A program made the position numbers and the translations under genes. From the NCBI RefSeq assembly GCF_042680605.1, contig NZ_JBHUEE010000007.1, forward strand, positions 186,001 to 250,000: a stretch of DNA of 64,000 nucleotides. The letters run 5' to 3'. Below the pieces are notes generated by a model. It did not search any database. It was not told where the DNA came from and saw only the letters and a program-made list of their open reading frames with translations. Below, piece after piece: positions 32,451-40,763 of this stretch (positions within the stretch are counted from its first letter, which is position 1; every line of letters starts with the position of its first letter). This stretch comes from Allobogoriella deserti. Lineage in GTDB: Bacteria; Actinomycetota; Actinomycetes; Actinomycetales; Actinomycetaceae.

Positions 32451-33163
32451 GCGCATCCGCACCGCAGTCCCGCACCCCACGCGAGATCGGCACGGTGTTC
32501 GTCACCGGTGGCGCCAGCGGCCTCGGTGCCGCAGTGGTCGAGGCCGTGCAGGAGGCAGGCGGTACCCCCGCCGTCCTGGACCGCGCCGCCCCGCAGGCCG
32601 ACGCCGCGCACGTGCGCGTGGACCTCGCGGACAGCGCGGCGGCTCTCGAGGCGGTCGAAGAGCTGGCCGGCCGCGTGGGTCCGCCGTCGGCGGTGGTGAC
32701 GGCCGCCGGAACGGATGCGGTCGGCGAACTGCTCTCCGTGGAGCACGAGGCGTGGGAACGCGTGGTCCGGGTGAACCTCTTCGGCACGGTCGCGGTGGTA
32801 CGGGCGTGCCTGCCCCACCTCGAGAAGGTCAACGGCTCGGTGGTCACCGTCGCGTCCACGCTGGCCCTGAAGGGGGCGGACGCGGCCACGGCGTACGCGG
32901 CGTCGAAGTTCGGCATCCGGGGGTTCACCCAGTCCCTCGCCGTGGAGTACGCGGGCCGGGTGGGGGTGACCTGCCTGCTGCCGGGTGGTATGGACACGGC
33001 GTTCTTCGACGACCGCGAGGAGCGATTCAAGCCCGCGCCGGATCAGGAGCTGAACGACCCGGCCAACACCGCGGCAACGGTGCTCACCGCGCTACGCCAG
33101 CCGGTCGGGTGCGAGATCCGCGAGATGCTGGTGATGGCCTCCGGCGAGCCCTCCTGGCCGTGA
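32447..33163 (+). CDS. Short-chain dehydrogenase/reductase
   Basis: A 238-residue classical SDR. The cofactor loop is TGGASGLG (20-27), NAG is replaced by TAAGTD, the catalytic Ser lies in VASTLALKG, and the YAASK pair is Y150/K154. It uses NAD(P) to oxidise or reduce an alcohol or keto group. Within the heptose operon it may modify the nucleotide heptose (oxidation, epimerisation partner or deoxy-sugar reduction), though the substrate is not visible from sequence. Start and stop overlap neighbours by 4 nt. Confidence 0.85.
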   Translation: MSASAPQSRTPREIGTVFVTGGASGLGAAVVEAVQEAGGTPAVLDRAAPQADAAHVRVDLADSAAALEAVEELAGRVGPPSAVVTAAGTDAVGELLSVEHEAWERVVRVNLFGTVAVVRACLPHLEKVNGSVVTVASTLALKGADAATAYAASKFGIRGFTQSLAVEYAGRVGVTCLLPGGMDTAFFDDREERFKPAPDQELNDPANTAATVLTALRQPVGCEIREMLVMASGEPSWP

Positions 33164-34146
33164 ACCCTGCGGTGCTGCCGGGCGCGACAGGGGCTGCCGG
33201 CACGCCGCTCCTCGGTCCCGGCGACGTGCTGGCGTTCCGGGCGCTCGGGCTCGGCGACGCACTGGCCGGCGTCGCCGCGCTCCGCGGACTCCGGCGTGCC
33301 TTCCCCGACGGGAGACTGGTCCTGGCCGCGCCGCGGGCGACGGGCGACTGGCTGCGCGAGCTTGGCGTCGTCGACACGGTGCTGCCCGTTCACGGTCTGG
33401 AGCCGCCGGCGGGGGGCGGCATGAGCGACGGCGGGCATGTGGCCGTGAACCTGCACGGCCGCGGACCGCAGAGCCACCGGCTCCTCGACGCCACGCGCCC
33501 GGCACGGCTCGTGGCCTTCGGGTGCGCCGGGGCCGGGCACGAAGGACCGCCGTGGCGCCAGGACGAGCACGAGGTCGACCGGTGGTGCCGCCTGGTGCGA
33601 TCCGTCGGCGGGCACTGCTCACCGCAGGACCTGCGGCTCGAGCCGCCGGGTCCACGCGGCGACGACGTCGTCATTCATCCCGGCGCCGCCTCCGGAGCAC
33701 GCCGGTGGCCGGTGGACCGGTGGCGTGCCGTCGCCCGGGCACTGACCGGCGACGGCCTGCCTGTCGTGGTCACCGGATCCGCCGCCGAGGCTGACCTGTG
33801 TGAAGCGGTCGCCGACGCCTGTCCCCGCGCGCGCTCGCTGGCCGGAGAGCTCGACGTCCCCGGCCTGGCTGCCCTGGTCGCCAAGGCGCGACTGGTGCTG
33901 TGCGGGGATACCGGCGTCGCGCACCTCGCGACCGCCTACGGCACGCCGTCGGTGCTGCTGTTCGGGCCGACGCCGCCGCAGTGGTGGGGTCCCGCGATCG
34001 ACCACGACCGCCACACCGTGCTCTGGCACGGTGAGGGCCCGGGTGACCCGCACGCCGAGGAGCTCGACCCGGCGCTGGCGGCGATCACGGTCGACGAGGT
34101 GCTCGCGGCGACGGCTGAGCTGGCCTCACCTCCGGCCGAGCGCTGA
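33160..34146 (+). CDS. Second GT9 heptosyltransferase-like glycosyltransferase
   Basis: A 328-residue GT9 enzyme starting with GTG in the last 4-nt overlap of the operon. The N-terminal part has LAFRALGLGDALAGVAALRG, the GDxL motif of heptosyltransferases. The donor part has DDVVIHPGAASGARRWPVDR and VLCGDTGVAHLATAYGTPSV. It probably transfers another heptose from an ADP-heptose donor. It ends 12 bp before the convergent DUF4185 gene with no strong hairpin between. Confidence 0.88.
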   Translation: MNPAVLPGATGAAGTPLLGPGDVLAFRALGLGDALAGVAALRGLRRAFPDGRLVLAAPRATGDWLRELGVVDTVLPVHGLEPPAGGGMSDGGHVAVNLHGRGPQSHRLLDATRPARLVAFGCAGAGHEGPPWRQDEHEVDRWCRLVRSVGGHCSPQDLRLEPPGPRGDDVVIHPGAASGARRWPVDRWRAVARALTGDGLPVVVTGSAAEADLCEAVADACPRARSLAGELDVPGLAALVAKARLVLCGDTGVAHLATAYGTPSVLLFGPTPPQWWGPAIDHDRHTVLWHGEGPGDPHAEELDPALAAITVDEVLAATAELASPPAER

Positions 34147-34157
34147 GCCTCGATCCG

Positions 34158-35279
34158 TCAGGCAAGACCCTGCACCCGGAACTGCATCGAGTGGTACACC
34201 TCGTTCGTCGTGGTGTTCCACTGGCTGAGGGTCAGATGCAGGTCCGACAGGGTGGAGCCGGGGATGATATACGGGCCGTAAAGCTGGGCGACGTGTGTGT
34301 CGTCCTCCTGGCCCCACTGTGTGCCGTGGATCAGGGTCGTGGTCGGCGCCGTGTACAGGTTGTCTGTCGGTGTGGCGAGGATTTTCGCGTCGACGCGGTA
34401 GTCCCGCGCGTTAAAGCCGGTGAACAGCCACGCGCCATCGACCGGGCGCAGGCACATCTCGCCCCAGGCGCCATCGAGGATGACGCCGGCACGCTCGTCC
34501 GGCGCGCCCCAACGCCAGCGGGTACCGTCCCAGACCCAGGGCTCGTAGGCGGCGGCGTTGCCGAGCTCGGTCTCCCGGATCCGGTTCAGCACGATGCCCT
34601 TGTCGCGTTGGAAGCCGGTCCCGAACGCGTAGACGTAGCCGTCGTCGCCCCGGCCCCAGGTGAGGCATTGGAAATGGCCACCGTCCTTGTCGGCCGGGAG
34701 ATTCAGGCCCGTGTGCTGCCAGCTGGCGCCCGAGTCGTCCGAGCGCCACACCTCCGTCCAGCGCACCATGCCGAACTCGGGTCCGTTGACGATGGCGTGG
34801 AGGTACATGGTGCCGTCGATCGTGACGACGTCGGACGGGATGACCGTCGTGAAGTACTCGTCGTGCGGGTAGTACCACAGCTGCTGGGCGACCTCGCCGC
34901 CCACCGCGGCGTCGAAGGTCACGCCGGCGGCGAGGTCGGTCGTGGATGACCAGAGCGCGACCGGCGAGCGCCAGTTGCTACCACCGACGTGGTCAGCCCA
35001 GGTGTCGCCGAAGACGTAGAGCGTCCGACCGTCCGGGCACCGTGCCGGCACCCCGAGGTCGGTCGCGCCGATGCCGAACTGCACGGGTGTCTGGGTTCCG
35101 AGGAGGTTCTTGATCTTCGTGACCGTCGGGGCCGCCGATGCCGCCTCGACCGGGCCGTACGCCGTCGTGGCCCCCGCGGCGGCGATGACGCCGAGGCCGC
35201 CCAGCACGGCGCGCCGGGAGAGCGGTCTGCGGCCGCCGAGAGAAGAAGCGCTGGTGATCGGTTCGGCGTCGTCGCTCAT
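34158..35279 (-). CDS. Tat-exported DUF4185 protein (GH183-like)
   Basis: A 373-residue protein with a twin-arginine signal, RPLSRRAVLGGLGVIAAAGA (residues 18-37), ending in an Ala-rich cleavage region. The mature part has GIGATDLGVPARCPDGRTLY followed by VFGDTWAD, VIPSDVVTIDGTMYLHAIVN and WRSDDSGASWQHTG, the pattern of the DUF4185 beta-propeller. Some DUF4185 proteins were shown to be endo-D-arabinanases (GH183) in mycobacteria. Whether this one cuts an arabinan or the glycan made by the neighbouring operon is unknown. GAGGGGG stands before the ATG. It is convergent with the heptose operon. Confidence 0.75.
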   Translation of the reverse strand: MSDDAEPITSASSLGGRRPLSRRAVLGGLGVIAAAGATTAYGPVEAASAAPTVTKIKNLLGTQTPVQFGIGATDLGVPARCPDGRTLYVFGDTWADHVGGSNWRSPVALWSSTTDLAAGVTFDAAVGGEVAQQLWYYPHDEYFTTVIPSDVVTIDGTMYLHAIVNGPEFGMVRWTEVWRSDDSGASWQHTGLNLPADKDGGHFQCLTWGRGDDGYVYAFGTGFQRDKGIVLNRIRETELGNAAAYEPWVWDGTRWRWGAPDERAGVILDGAWGEMCLRPVDGAWLFTGFNARDYRVDAKILATPTDNLYTAPTTTLIHGTQWGQEDDTHVAQLYGPYIIPGSTLSDLHLTLSQWNTTTNEVYHSMQFRVQGLA

Positions 35280-35322
35280 GTCGCCCCCTCAGAAATCGAT
35301 AACAGGTGCTGTTTAGCAGACT

Positions 35323-35336
35323 GTCACGCTCGTGAC
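35323..35336. promoter_or_regulatory. Palindrome upstream of the DUF4185 gene
   Basis: GTCACG-CT-CGTGAC is a perfect 6-bp-arm palindrome 44 bp upstream of the DUF4185 start and just past the epimerase stop at 35360. It may be an operator or a small terminator for the epimerase transcript. No family can be assigned. Confidence 0.3.
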
Positions 35337-35359
35337 GAGGGGTTCCGTCCGGCGAGCGC

Positions 35360-36346
35360 TCAGGCGGGCGCCGGGCTGGCCGCCGTGCGCAGCGTCTCCT
35401 CGAACCAGGCGACGGTCCGGGCCAGGCCGTCCTGCCACGGCACCGCCGGATGCCAACCGAGGACCTCGCGAGCCAAGGTGGTGTCCGGCCGACGGACCTT
35501 CGGATCGTCCACGGGCCGCCCGACGAACTCGATCGGGGACCGGGACCCGGTGGCCGCGCAGACGTCCTCGGCGATCCGCAGCACCGAGCGCTCGTGCGGG
35601 TTGCCGAGGTTCACCGGTCCGGGATGCTCGCTCGCCGCCAGCGCCAGAATCCCGGTCACGAGGTCGTCGACGTAGCAGACCGACCGCGTCTGGCTGCCGT
35701 CGCCGGCCACCGTGAGCGGTTCGCCGGCGAGTGCCTGGCGGATGAACGTGGGGATGGCCCGACCGTCATTCGGGCGCATCCGCGGTCCGTAGGTGTTGAA
35801 GATCCGCACGATGCCCGTCTCGACGCCGTGGGTGGCGCGATAGGCGGTGACGAGGGCCTCGGCGTACCGCTTCGCCTCGTCGTAGACCCCGCGCGGCCCG
35901 ATGGGGTTCACGTGACCCCAATAGTCCTCCGGCTGCGGGTGCACCTGGGGGTCGCCGTAGACCTCAGAGGTGGAGGCGAGCACGAACCGGGCGTCTTTGT
36001 CACGCGCGAGCGCGAGTGCCCGTTCGGTCCCGACCGAGCCGACGCGGAGCGTCTCGATCGGCATCTCCAGGTAGTCCACCGGTGAGGCGGGCGAGGCGAA
36101 GTGCAGCACGAGGTCCACCCGGCCACGGACGTGCCCGTTCTCGGTGACGTCGCAGTGCACCAGCTCGAAGCCGGGCCGGCCGGTCAGATGAGCGACGTTG
36201 CCCGGATTGCCGGTGAGGAAGTTGTCGAGGCAGACCACGTCCCAGCCCTGGGTGAGCAGCGCCTCGCACAGGTGGCTGCCGAGGAACCCGGCGCCTCCGG
36301 TGACCACGGCCCGCCGGCCGTCCGTCTCGTTCTGCACTGCCTTCAT
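35360..36346 (-). CDS. NAD-dependent epimerase/decarboxylase (UXS-like)
   Basis: A 328-residue extended SDR. The dinucleotide loop is VVTGGAGFLGSHLCEAL (15-31) and the catalytic pair Y155/K159 sits in GVYDEAKRYAEAL, a pattern typical of UDP-glucuronate decarboxylase and its close relatives. RIFNTYGPRMRPNDGRAIP and RSVCYVDDLVTGI also fit. It probably makes UDP-xylose or a related nucleotide sugar for the surface glycan; a nucleotide-heptose epimerase role is an alternative. GAGGGAC lies before the ATG. The GT2 gene 16 bp upstream runs the same way and is likely co-transcribed. Confidence 0.85.
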   Translation of the reverse strand: MKAVQNETDGRRAVVTGGAGFLGSHLCEALLTQGWDVVCLDNFLTGNPGNVAHLTGRPGFELVHCDVTENGHVRGRVDLVLHFASPASPVDYLEMPIETLRVGSVGTERALALARDKDARFVLASTSEVYGDPQVHPQPEDYWGHVNPIGPRGVYDEAKRYAEALVTAYRATHGVETGIVRIFNTYGPRMRPNDGRAIPTFIRQALAGEPLTVAGDGSQTRSVCYVDDLVTGILALAASEHPGPVNLGNPHERSVLRIAEDVCAATGSRSPIEFVGRPVDDPKVRRPDTTLAREVLGWHPAVPWQDGLARTVAWFEETLRTAASPAPA

Positions 36347-36361
36347 GCCGTCCCTCCTCGG

Positions 36362-37282
36362 TCAGCGACGGGCCGTTTCGGGTGCCCTCGCCACCGGGTC
36401 CACCGGCGCCGGCGTGGACGGTCGCGGCGCCGGACGTTCCAGGAGCTCCAGGTCCGCCAGGACGTCCGAGGTCGTCACCTGCCGGGCACGCAGGGCCGCC
36501 GGCAGGGCGCGGGCCGCGTCAGCGAGGCCGCCGCGCTGCGGGCGGCCGGAGTGCCAGGCCTCGCGCACCCGGCTGCCGAACACCGACCACGGCAGGCGCA
36601 TGGCGGCCGTCAGCACGCGGGCGCGCGTGATCGCGCGCACGCGGGCCTCGGGGCTGTGCCGCACGGGCGAGGGGTGGTGGTGGACGACGACGTCGTCGAC
36701 GTAGCACAGGTATCGTCCGGCAGCCGCAAGGTCCAGAGCGAGCCGCTCCTCCTCTCCGGGGAATCGCACCACGGGATCGAACCCGCCGGCCTCCAGGAAC
36801 GCCTCCCGACGGACCGCAGCGCCGCAGGCGGCGAACCCGAGCACGGGGACTCCGGGCATGTCGCCCGTCCGGCGCAACGGAGAGGCGGCCATCTCGGCGC
36901 ACATCGGGTCCAGGTGCTGCTCGGTACCGACGATCATCCGCGCAGCCAGCAGCGCCAGCGTCGGGTGCCGGTCCAAGGTCGCGGCCGCCGCCTCGAGCGC
37001 ACCGGGCGCCCACCACGAGTCGTCGTCGGCGAACGCGACGAACTCGGTCCTCGCCCGCCGCACACCGATCGTACGGGCGTAGGCACCGGCGTTGCGGCGC
37101 AGCCGAACGACCCGGGCGTCCGGCCGCAGCTCGCGCACCACGTCGACGCTGTCGTCGGTGGAGGCGTTGTCGACGTAGACGACCGGGGCGTGGTGGCGGG
37201 TGAGGGTCGCCTCGAGATCGGCACGCCGATTACGACTGGCGATGACCACCGTGATCCGCGGGTCCTCGATCGTCGTCGGCAT
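36362..37282 (-). CDS. GT2 glycosyltransferase
   Basis: A 306-residue GT-A family 2 transferase. It begins ITVVIASRNRRADLEATL, has VVYVDNASTDDSVDVV and the metal-binding AFADDDSWWAPGAL, and near FPGEEERLALDLAAAG the conserved acidic acceptor motif. The C-terminal ~80 residues are a basic, Ala/Arg-rich helical tail without membrane spans. It lies upstream of and in line with the UXS-like epimerase, suggesting that the pair make and transfer one sugar. GAGGTGACGG precedes the ATG. Upstream lies a 389-bp non-coding region with tandem repeats. Confidence 0.87.
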   Translation of the reverse strand: MPTTIEDPRITVVIASRNRRADLEATLTRHHAPVVYVDNASTDDSVDVVRELRPDARVVRLRRNAGAYARTIGVRRARTEFVAFADDDSWWAPGALEAAAATLDRHPTLALLAARMIVGTEQHLDPMCAEMAASPLRRTGDMPGVPVLGFAACGAAVRREAFLEAGGFDPVVRFPGEEERLALDLAAAGRYLCYVDDVVVHHHPSPVRHSPEARVRAITRARVLTAAMRLPWSVFGSRVREAWHSGRPQRGGLADAARALPAALRARQVTTSDVLADLELLERPAPRPSTPAPVDPVARAPETARR

Positions 37283-37433
37283 CCGTCACCTCGCTGTCTC
37301 GCTCGTGCGGCTTGCGGCGGGTCGGTCGCGCCGCCCGGGGGGCGCTGCTCGTCACGGTGGCACGCACCGCGGGCACCCGCATCTCGTACTGCGCATCCAC
37401 CCCACAGCCCCGCCACCCACCACCCCGGGCCGC

Positions 37434-37528
37434 CAGTCGTCATTGCTGTGCCCAGTAGTCATTGCTGTGCCCAGTCGTCAAGGCTGTGCCGACTCGTCAT
37501 TCCTGTGCCGAGTCGTCAATCATGTGCT
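37434..37528 (+). repeat. Five tandem 19-bp repeats
   Basis: Units start at 37434, 37453, 37472, 37491 and 37510, for example CAGTCGTCATTGCTGTGCC and GACTCGTCATTCCTGTGCC. The units follow each other with no spacers. Read on the other strand, the pattern is GCACAnnnATGACnAnTCG, which recurs at 51111-51166. Confidence 0.9.
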
Positions 37529-37539
37529 GGTCTCTCGAT

Positions 37540-37577
37540 GTCAAGACATGACAAGTCAGCACAAGACTGACAAGTCG
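37540..37577 (-). repeat. Two reverse-oriented 19-bp units facing the array
   Basis: GTCAAGACATGACAAGTCA (37540-37558) and GCACAAGACTGACAAGTCG (37559-37577) match the complement of the preceding tandem units with several changes. The locus is thus a head-to-head array with an 11-bp centre, able to form a large imperfect hairpin. Confidence 0.65.
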
Positions 37578-37671
37578 CGCGGTCGGCGGGGCTCGGGCAG
37601 GTGGCGGCGGTCGACGACGAACGTCGGGCTTCCGGATGCGGCCGGGCATCGCCGGTGTCACCGTGGACCGC

Positions 37672-37824
37672 ATGAGCGAGACGTCCCCCACCACACCATC
37701 CGAACGGCCCTACGACCCCGCGCAGGACCCAGACGCCGACCCGGACCAGGTGGAGACCGGCCGGGAGCGGCAGCCGGACCAGCCCGAGGGAGAGGACGAC
37801 CCCACCGAGACCGGGTCCTCCTGA
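37672..37824 (+). CDS. Small acidic, probably disordered protein
   Basis: A 50-residue reading frame, MSETSPTTPSERPYDPAQDP onward, very rich in Asp, Glu, Pro and Thr, with no hydrophobic core. It is likely intrinsically disordered. The ribosome site is weak, and I know no family for it. It sits alone 68 bp before the zinc dehydrogenase in the same direction. The residue make-up is not what random GC-rich sequence normally gives, but proof of translation is lacking. Confidence 0.45.
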   Translation: MSETSPTTPSERPYDPAQDPDADPDQVETGRERQPDQPEGEDDPTETGSS

Positions 37825-37892
37825 CTTCCGGGCGGCGCGCCCCACCACCGCCGCCCGGCCGATTCCGACCCACGAACCACCGAGGAGACCAC

Positions 37893-39128
37893 GTGCGCGC
37901 ACTGACCTGGCACGGCCGGGAGGACGTTCGAATCGAGGACGTCCCGGACCCGACCCTCCGCGAGCCGACCGACGCCGTCGTGCGCATCACCTCCACCGCG
38001 GTGTGCGGCTCCGACCTGCACCTGTACGGCGTGCTCGGACCGTTCCTCTCCCCCGGCGACGTCCTCGGCCACGAGCCGATGGGGATCGTCGAGGAGGTCG
38101 GCAGCGAGGTCACCCACATCCGCCCGGGCGACCGGGTGGTCATCCCGTTCAACATCGCGTGCGGCGACTGCTGGATGTGCCGCCGCGGGCTCCAGACGCA
38201 GTGCGAGACCACTCAGGTCCGCGAGCACGACAAGGGCGCCGCCCTCTTCGGGTACACCTCCCTCTACGGCCAGGTTCCCGGCGGCCAGGCGGAGTACCTC
38301 CGCGTGCCGATGGCGCACTACGGGCCCGTCCCGGTCCCGGACGACGGCGAACCGGACGAGCGCTACCTCTACCTCTCCGACGTCGTCCCCACCGCCTGGC
38401 AGGCGGTCGAGTACGCGCACATCCCCGACGGCGGGTCCGTCGTCGTCCTCGGCCTCGGCCCCATCGGCCAGATGTCCGCACGGATCGCCCGCCACCGCGG
38501 CGCCGCCCAGGTCATCGGCGTCGACCTGGTACCCGAACGGCTCGCCATGGCACGCCGGCACGGCATCTCGACCCTCGACCTGCGTGAGACCGACGAGCTC
38601 GTCGACGCCATCCGCTCCATCACCGGGGGTCGCGGCCCGGACTCCGTCATCGACGCCGTCGGGATGGAGGCGCACGGCTCGCACCTCGGCAAGCTCGCCC
38701 AGATCGGGGCCAACTGGCTGCCGGACGCCCTCGCCAAACCGCTGTTCACCAAGGGGGGCGTCGACCGGCTGGACGCGCTGCACGCCGCTATCGAGATCGT
38801 GCGCCGCGGCGGCACCGTCTCCCTCTCCGGTGTCTACGGCGGCATGGTCGACCCGATGCCGATGATGGACCTGTTCGACAAGCAGATCACCGTCCGGATG
38901 GGCCAGGCCAACGTCCGCCGCTGGATCGACGACGTCCTGCCGCTGGTCAGCGACCCGGCCGACCCGCTCGGCGTGCTCGACCTGCGTACCCACCGGATGT
39001 CGCTGGAGGACGGTCCGCGAGCCTACGAGCTGTTCCAGAAGAAGGACGACGGCGCGATCAAGATCATCCTCGACCCCACCCTGCCCGCCGACGCCACGGC
39101 GGCCGGAACCCAGGAGGCCGCGCGATGA
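37893..39128 (+). CDS. Zinc-dependent alcohol dehydrogenase (MDR family, formaldehyde dehydrogenase-like)
   Basis: A 411-residue medium-chain dehydrogenase starting with GTG, preceded by GAGGAG. Catalytic zinc ligands are C38 (VCGSDLH) and H60-E61 (GHEPMG). The structural zinc is bound by C90, C93, C96 and C104. The NAD loop is VVVLGLGPIGQMSARIA. The long insertion and GGRGPDSVIDAVGMEAHG segment match the glutathione-independent formaldehyde dehydrogenase-like subgroup; the substrate is not certain. Its stop overlaps the next gene by 4 nt, so the two are translationally coupled. Confidence 0.87.
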   Translation: MRALTWHGREDVRIEDVPDPTLREPTDAVVRITSTAVCGSDLHLYGVLGPFLSPGDVLGHEPMGIVEEVGSEVTHIRPGDRVVIPFNIACGDCWMCRRGLQTQCETTQVREHDKGAALFGYTSLYGQVPGGQAEYLRVPMAHYGPVPVPDDGEPDERYLYLSDVVPTAWQAVEYAHIPDGGSVVVLGLGPIGQMSARIARHRGAAQVIGVDLVPERLAMARRHGISTLDLRETDELVDAIRSITGGRGPDSVIDAVGMEAHGSHLGKLAQIGANWLPDALAKPLFTKGGVDRLDALHAAIEIVRRGGTVSLSGVYGGMVDPMPMMDLFDKQITVRMGQANVRRWIDDVLPLVSDPADPLGVLDLRTHRMSLEDGPRAYELFQKKDDGAIKIILDPTLPADATAAGTQEAAR

Positions 39129-40756
39129 AGGTCGCCGTGGTCGGCGCGTCCGGCAACGTCGGCACCGCTGTCCTGAATCACCTCGTCGACGCATCCGAGG
39201 TCACCGGCGTCGTCGGGATCGCGCGCCGGATGCCGGACCGGGACGTCGCGCCCTACTCCTCGGCCGAGTGGCACCTCGTCGACGTCGGTGCCGAGGCCCG
39301 CGACGACGCCGCGGAGGAGGCGATCATCGAACGTCTGGTCGCCGCGTTCGACGGCGTGGACGCCGTTGTCCATCTCGCGTGGCTGATCCAGCCCAACCAC
39401 GAGCGGGACCTGCTGCGCCGCACCAACGTGGAGGGAACCGCCCGCGTGGCGCGGGCGGTGGTCCGTGCCGGCGTCGGTCACCTCGTGTGCGCCTCGTCCT
39501 GGGCCGTCTACTCCCCCGCGCCCGACCTCACCCCGCGGGACGAGGCCTGGGCGCGCGACGGCGTGCGCTCGTCCCACTACTCCGTGGACAAGGCCGCCCA
39601 GGAGCGCGTCCTCGACGATCTCGAGGCCGAGTACCCCGAGCTGGTGGTCACCCGGATGCGCACCGGGCTGGTGCTCACCGCCGACGCCGGCGCCTCGATC
39701 GCCCGCTACTTCATCGGGCCCTGGGTCCCCCGCCGCCTGCTCGCACCCGGGGCGTTGCCGATCCTGCCCACGCCCACCGGGCTACGGGCCCAGGTGGTTC
39801 ATGCCGACGACGCCGGCCGCGCCTACCTGGAGGTCCTGCGCCGCCGGGCCGGCGGCGGCTTCAACCTCAGTACCGGTGAGACCCTGCTCGGCGAGGACCT
39901 CGCCCGGATCCTCGACCACGGCCGCACCGTCCCGGTCCCGGCCGGGGTAGCCCGGTCGTTGCTGCACTACGCCTGGCGCAGCCGGCTGTTCGCCTCGGAC
40001 CCCGGCTTCCTCGACATGGCCACCACGCTGCCGGTCATGGACGTCACGCGGGCGCGCCGCGAGCTCGAGTGGGAGCCGCGCCACGACGCAGACGCCACTG
40101 TCCGCGACCTGCTGGACGGCATGGTCCGCCGGGCCGGAGGGGCCAGTGTGCCGCTTCGCCCGCACGACCGCAGCTTCGAGGGCGTTCCCGGGCTACGGCC
40201 GGCGCTGCGCGGGCGCGCCCCGGCGGCCACCGGCGAGCCTGGCGGGCCGCTGGATCGCGAGCTGTTGCGCACCTACCTCGACGACCACCTCAGCGGATCC
40301 ACCGCGGGCGTGGCGCGGATCGAACGGATGGCGCGCGCGTACGCCGACACCCCGATCGGACCGGACCTGCGGCTGCTCGCCGGCGAGATCGGCCACGGCC
40401 GTGACGAGCTCATGACGCTCATGGACGAACTCGGGCTACCCACTCGGCCGCACCGGCAGGGACTGGCGTGGGTGGCCGAGCGACTCGGCCGGTTGAAGAC
40501 CAACGGGCGCGTCACGCACCAGTCGCCGCTGACGGTGCTGCTGGAGCTGGAGCTCATGCGCTCCGCCGTCGCGGGGCAGGCCGGCCTGTGGCAGACCATG
40601 GTCGAGATCGCCGGCGACCTGGGGATGGGGCGTGACCGGTTCGCGGAGCTGGCCGAGCGCTCCATCGCCTTCCAGACCCGGCTGGAAGAGTTGCATGCCC
40701 GGGTCCGCGGGGACGCGCTGCGCGCCTCCGGCGAGCGCCCGCTGAAGCTGGCCTGA
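39125..40756 (+). CDS. NAD-dependent epimerase fused to a C-terminal helical (ferritin-like) domain
   Basis: A 543-residue fusion. Residues 1-~330 are an extended SDR with VVGASGNVGTAVL at the start, AWLIQPNHERDLLRRTNVEG, and the S-Y-K set in CASSWAVYSP and HYSVDKAAQE. Residues ~375-543 form a wholly helical domain (ELLRTYLDDHLSGSTAGVAR, LLAGEIGHGRDELMTLMDEL, VAERLGRLKTNGR, LLELELMRSAVAGQAGLWQT). This resembles stand-alone small actinobacterial proteins of ferritin-like type, but no full metal set is obvious. The join suggests the two activities cooperate. It overlaps the zinc dehydrogenase by 4 nt. Confidence 0.75.
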   Translation: MKVAVVGASGNVGTAVLNHLVDASEVTGVVGIARRMPDRDVAPYSSAEWHLVDVGAEARDDAAEEAIIERLVAAFDGVDAVVHLAWLIQPNHERDLLRRTNVEGTARVARAVVRAGVGHLVCASSWAVYSPAPDLTPRDEAWARDGVRSSHYSVDKAAQERVLDDLEAEYPELVVTRMRTGLVLTADAGASIARYFIGPWVPRRLLAPGALPILPTPTGLRAQVVHADDAGRAYLEVLRRRAGGGFNLSTGETLLGEDLARILDHGRTVPVPAGVARSLLHYAWRSRLFASDPGFLDMATTLPVMDVTRARRELEWEPRHDADATVRDLLDGMVRRAGGASVPLRPHDRSFEGVPGLRPALRGRAPAATGEPGGPLDRELLRTYLDDHLSGSTAGVARIERMARAYADTPIGPDLRLLAGEIGHGRDELMTLMDELGLPTRPHRQGLAWVAERLGRLKTNGRVTHQSPLTVLLELELMRSAVAGQAGLWQTMVEIAGDLGMGRDRFAELAERSIAFQTRLEELHARVRGDALRASGERPLKLA

Positions 40757-40763
40757 TACAACG

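Larger units (their letters stand above)
37283..37671. other. Intergenic region with tandem and inverted 19-bp units
   Basis: This 389-bp gap separates the GT2 gene (leftward) from a small rightward gene. It contains the tandem array at 37434-37528 and two reverse-oriented units at 37540-37577. I see no tRNA, no convincing coding frame and no clear promoter in the remainder. Confidence 0.6.

Noticed and set aside
35281..35359. CRP/GlxR-type binding site
   Set aside because: The GTCACG-CGTGAC palindrome has the opposite arm order and wrong spacing for the TGTGA-N6-TCACA consensus; kept only as an unassigned palindrome.
37434..37577. CRISPR array
   Set aside because: The 19-bp units are contiguous, diverge from each other, have no unique spacers and no cas genes are nearby.
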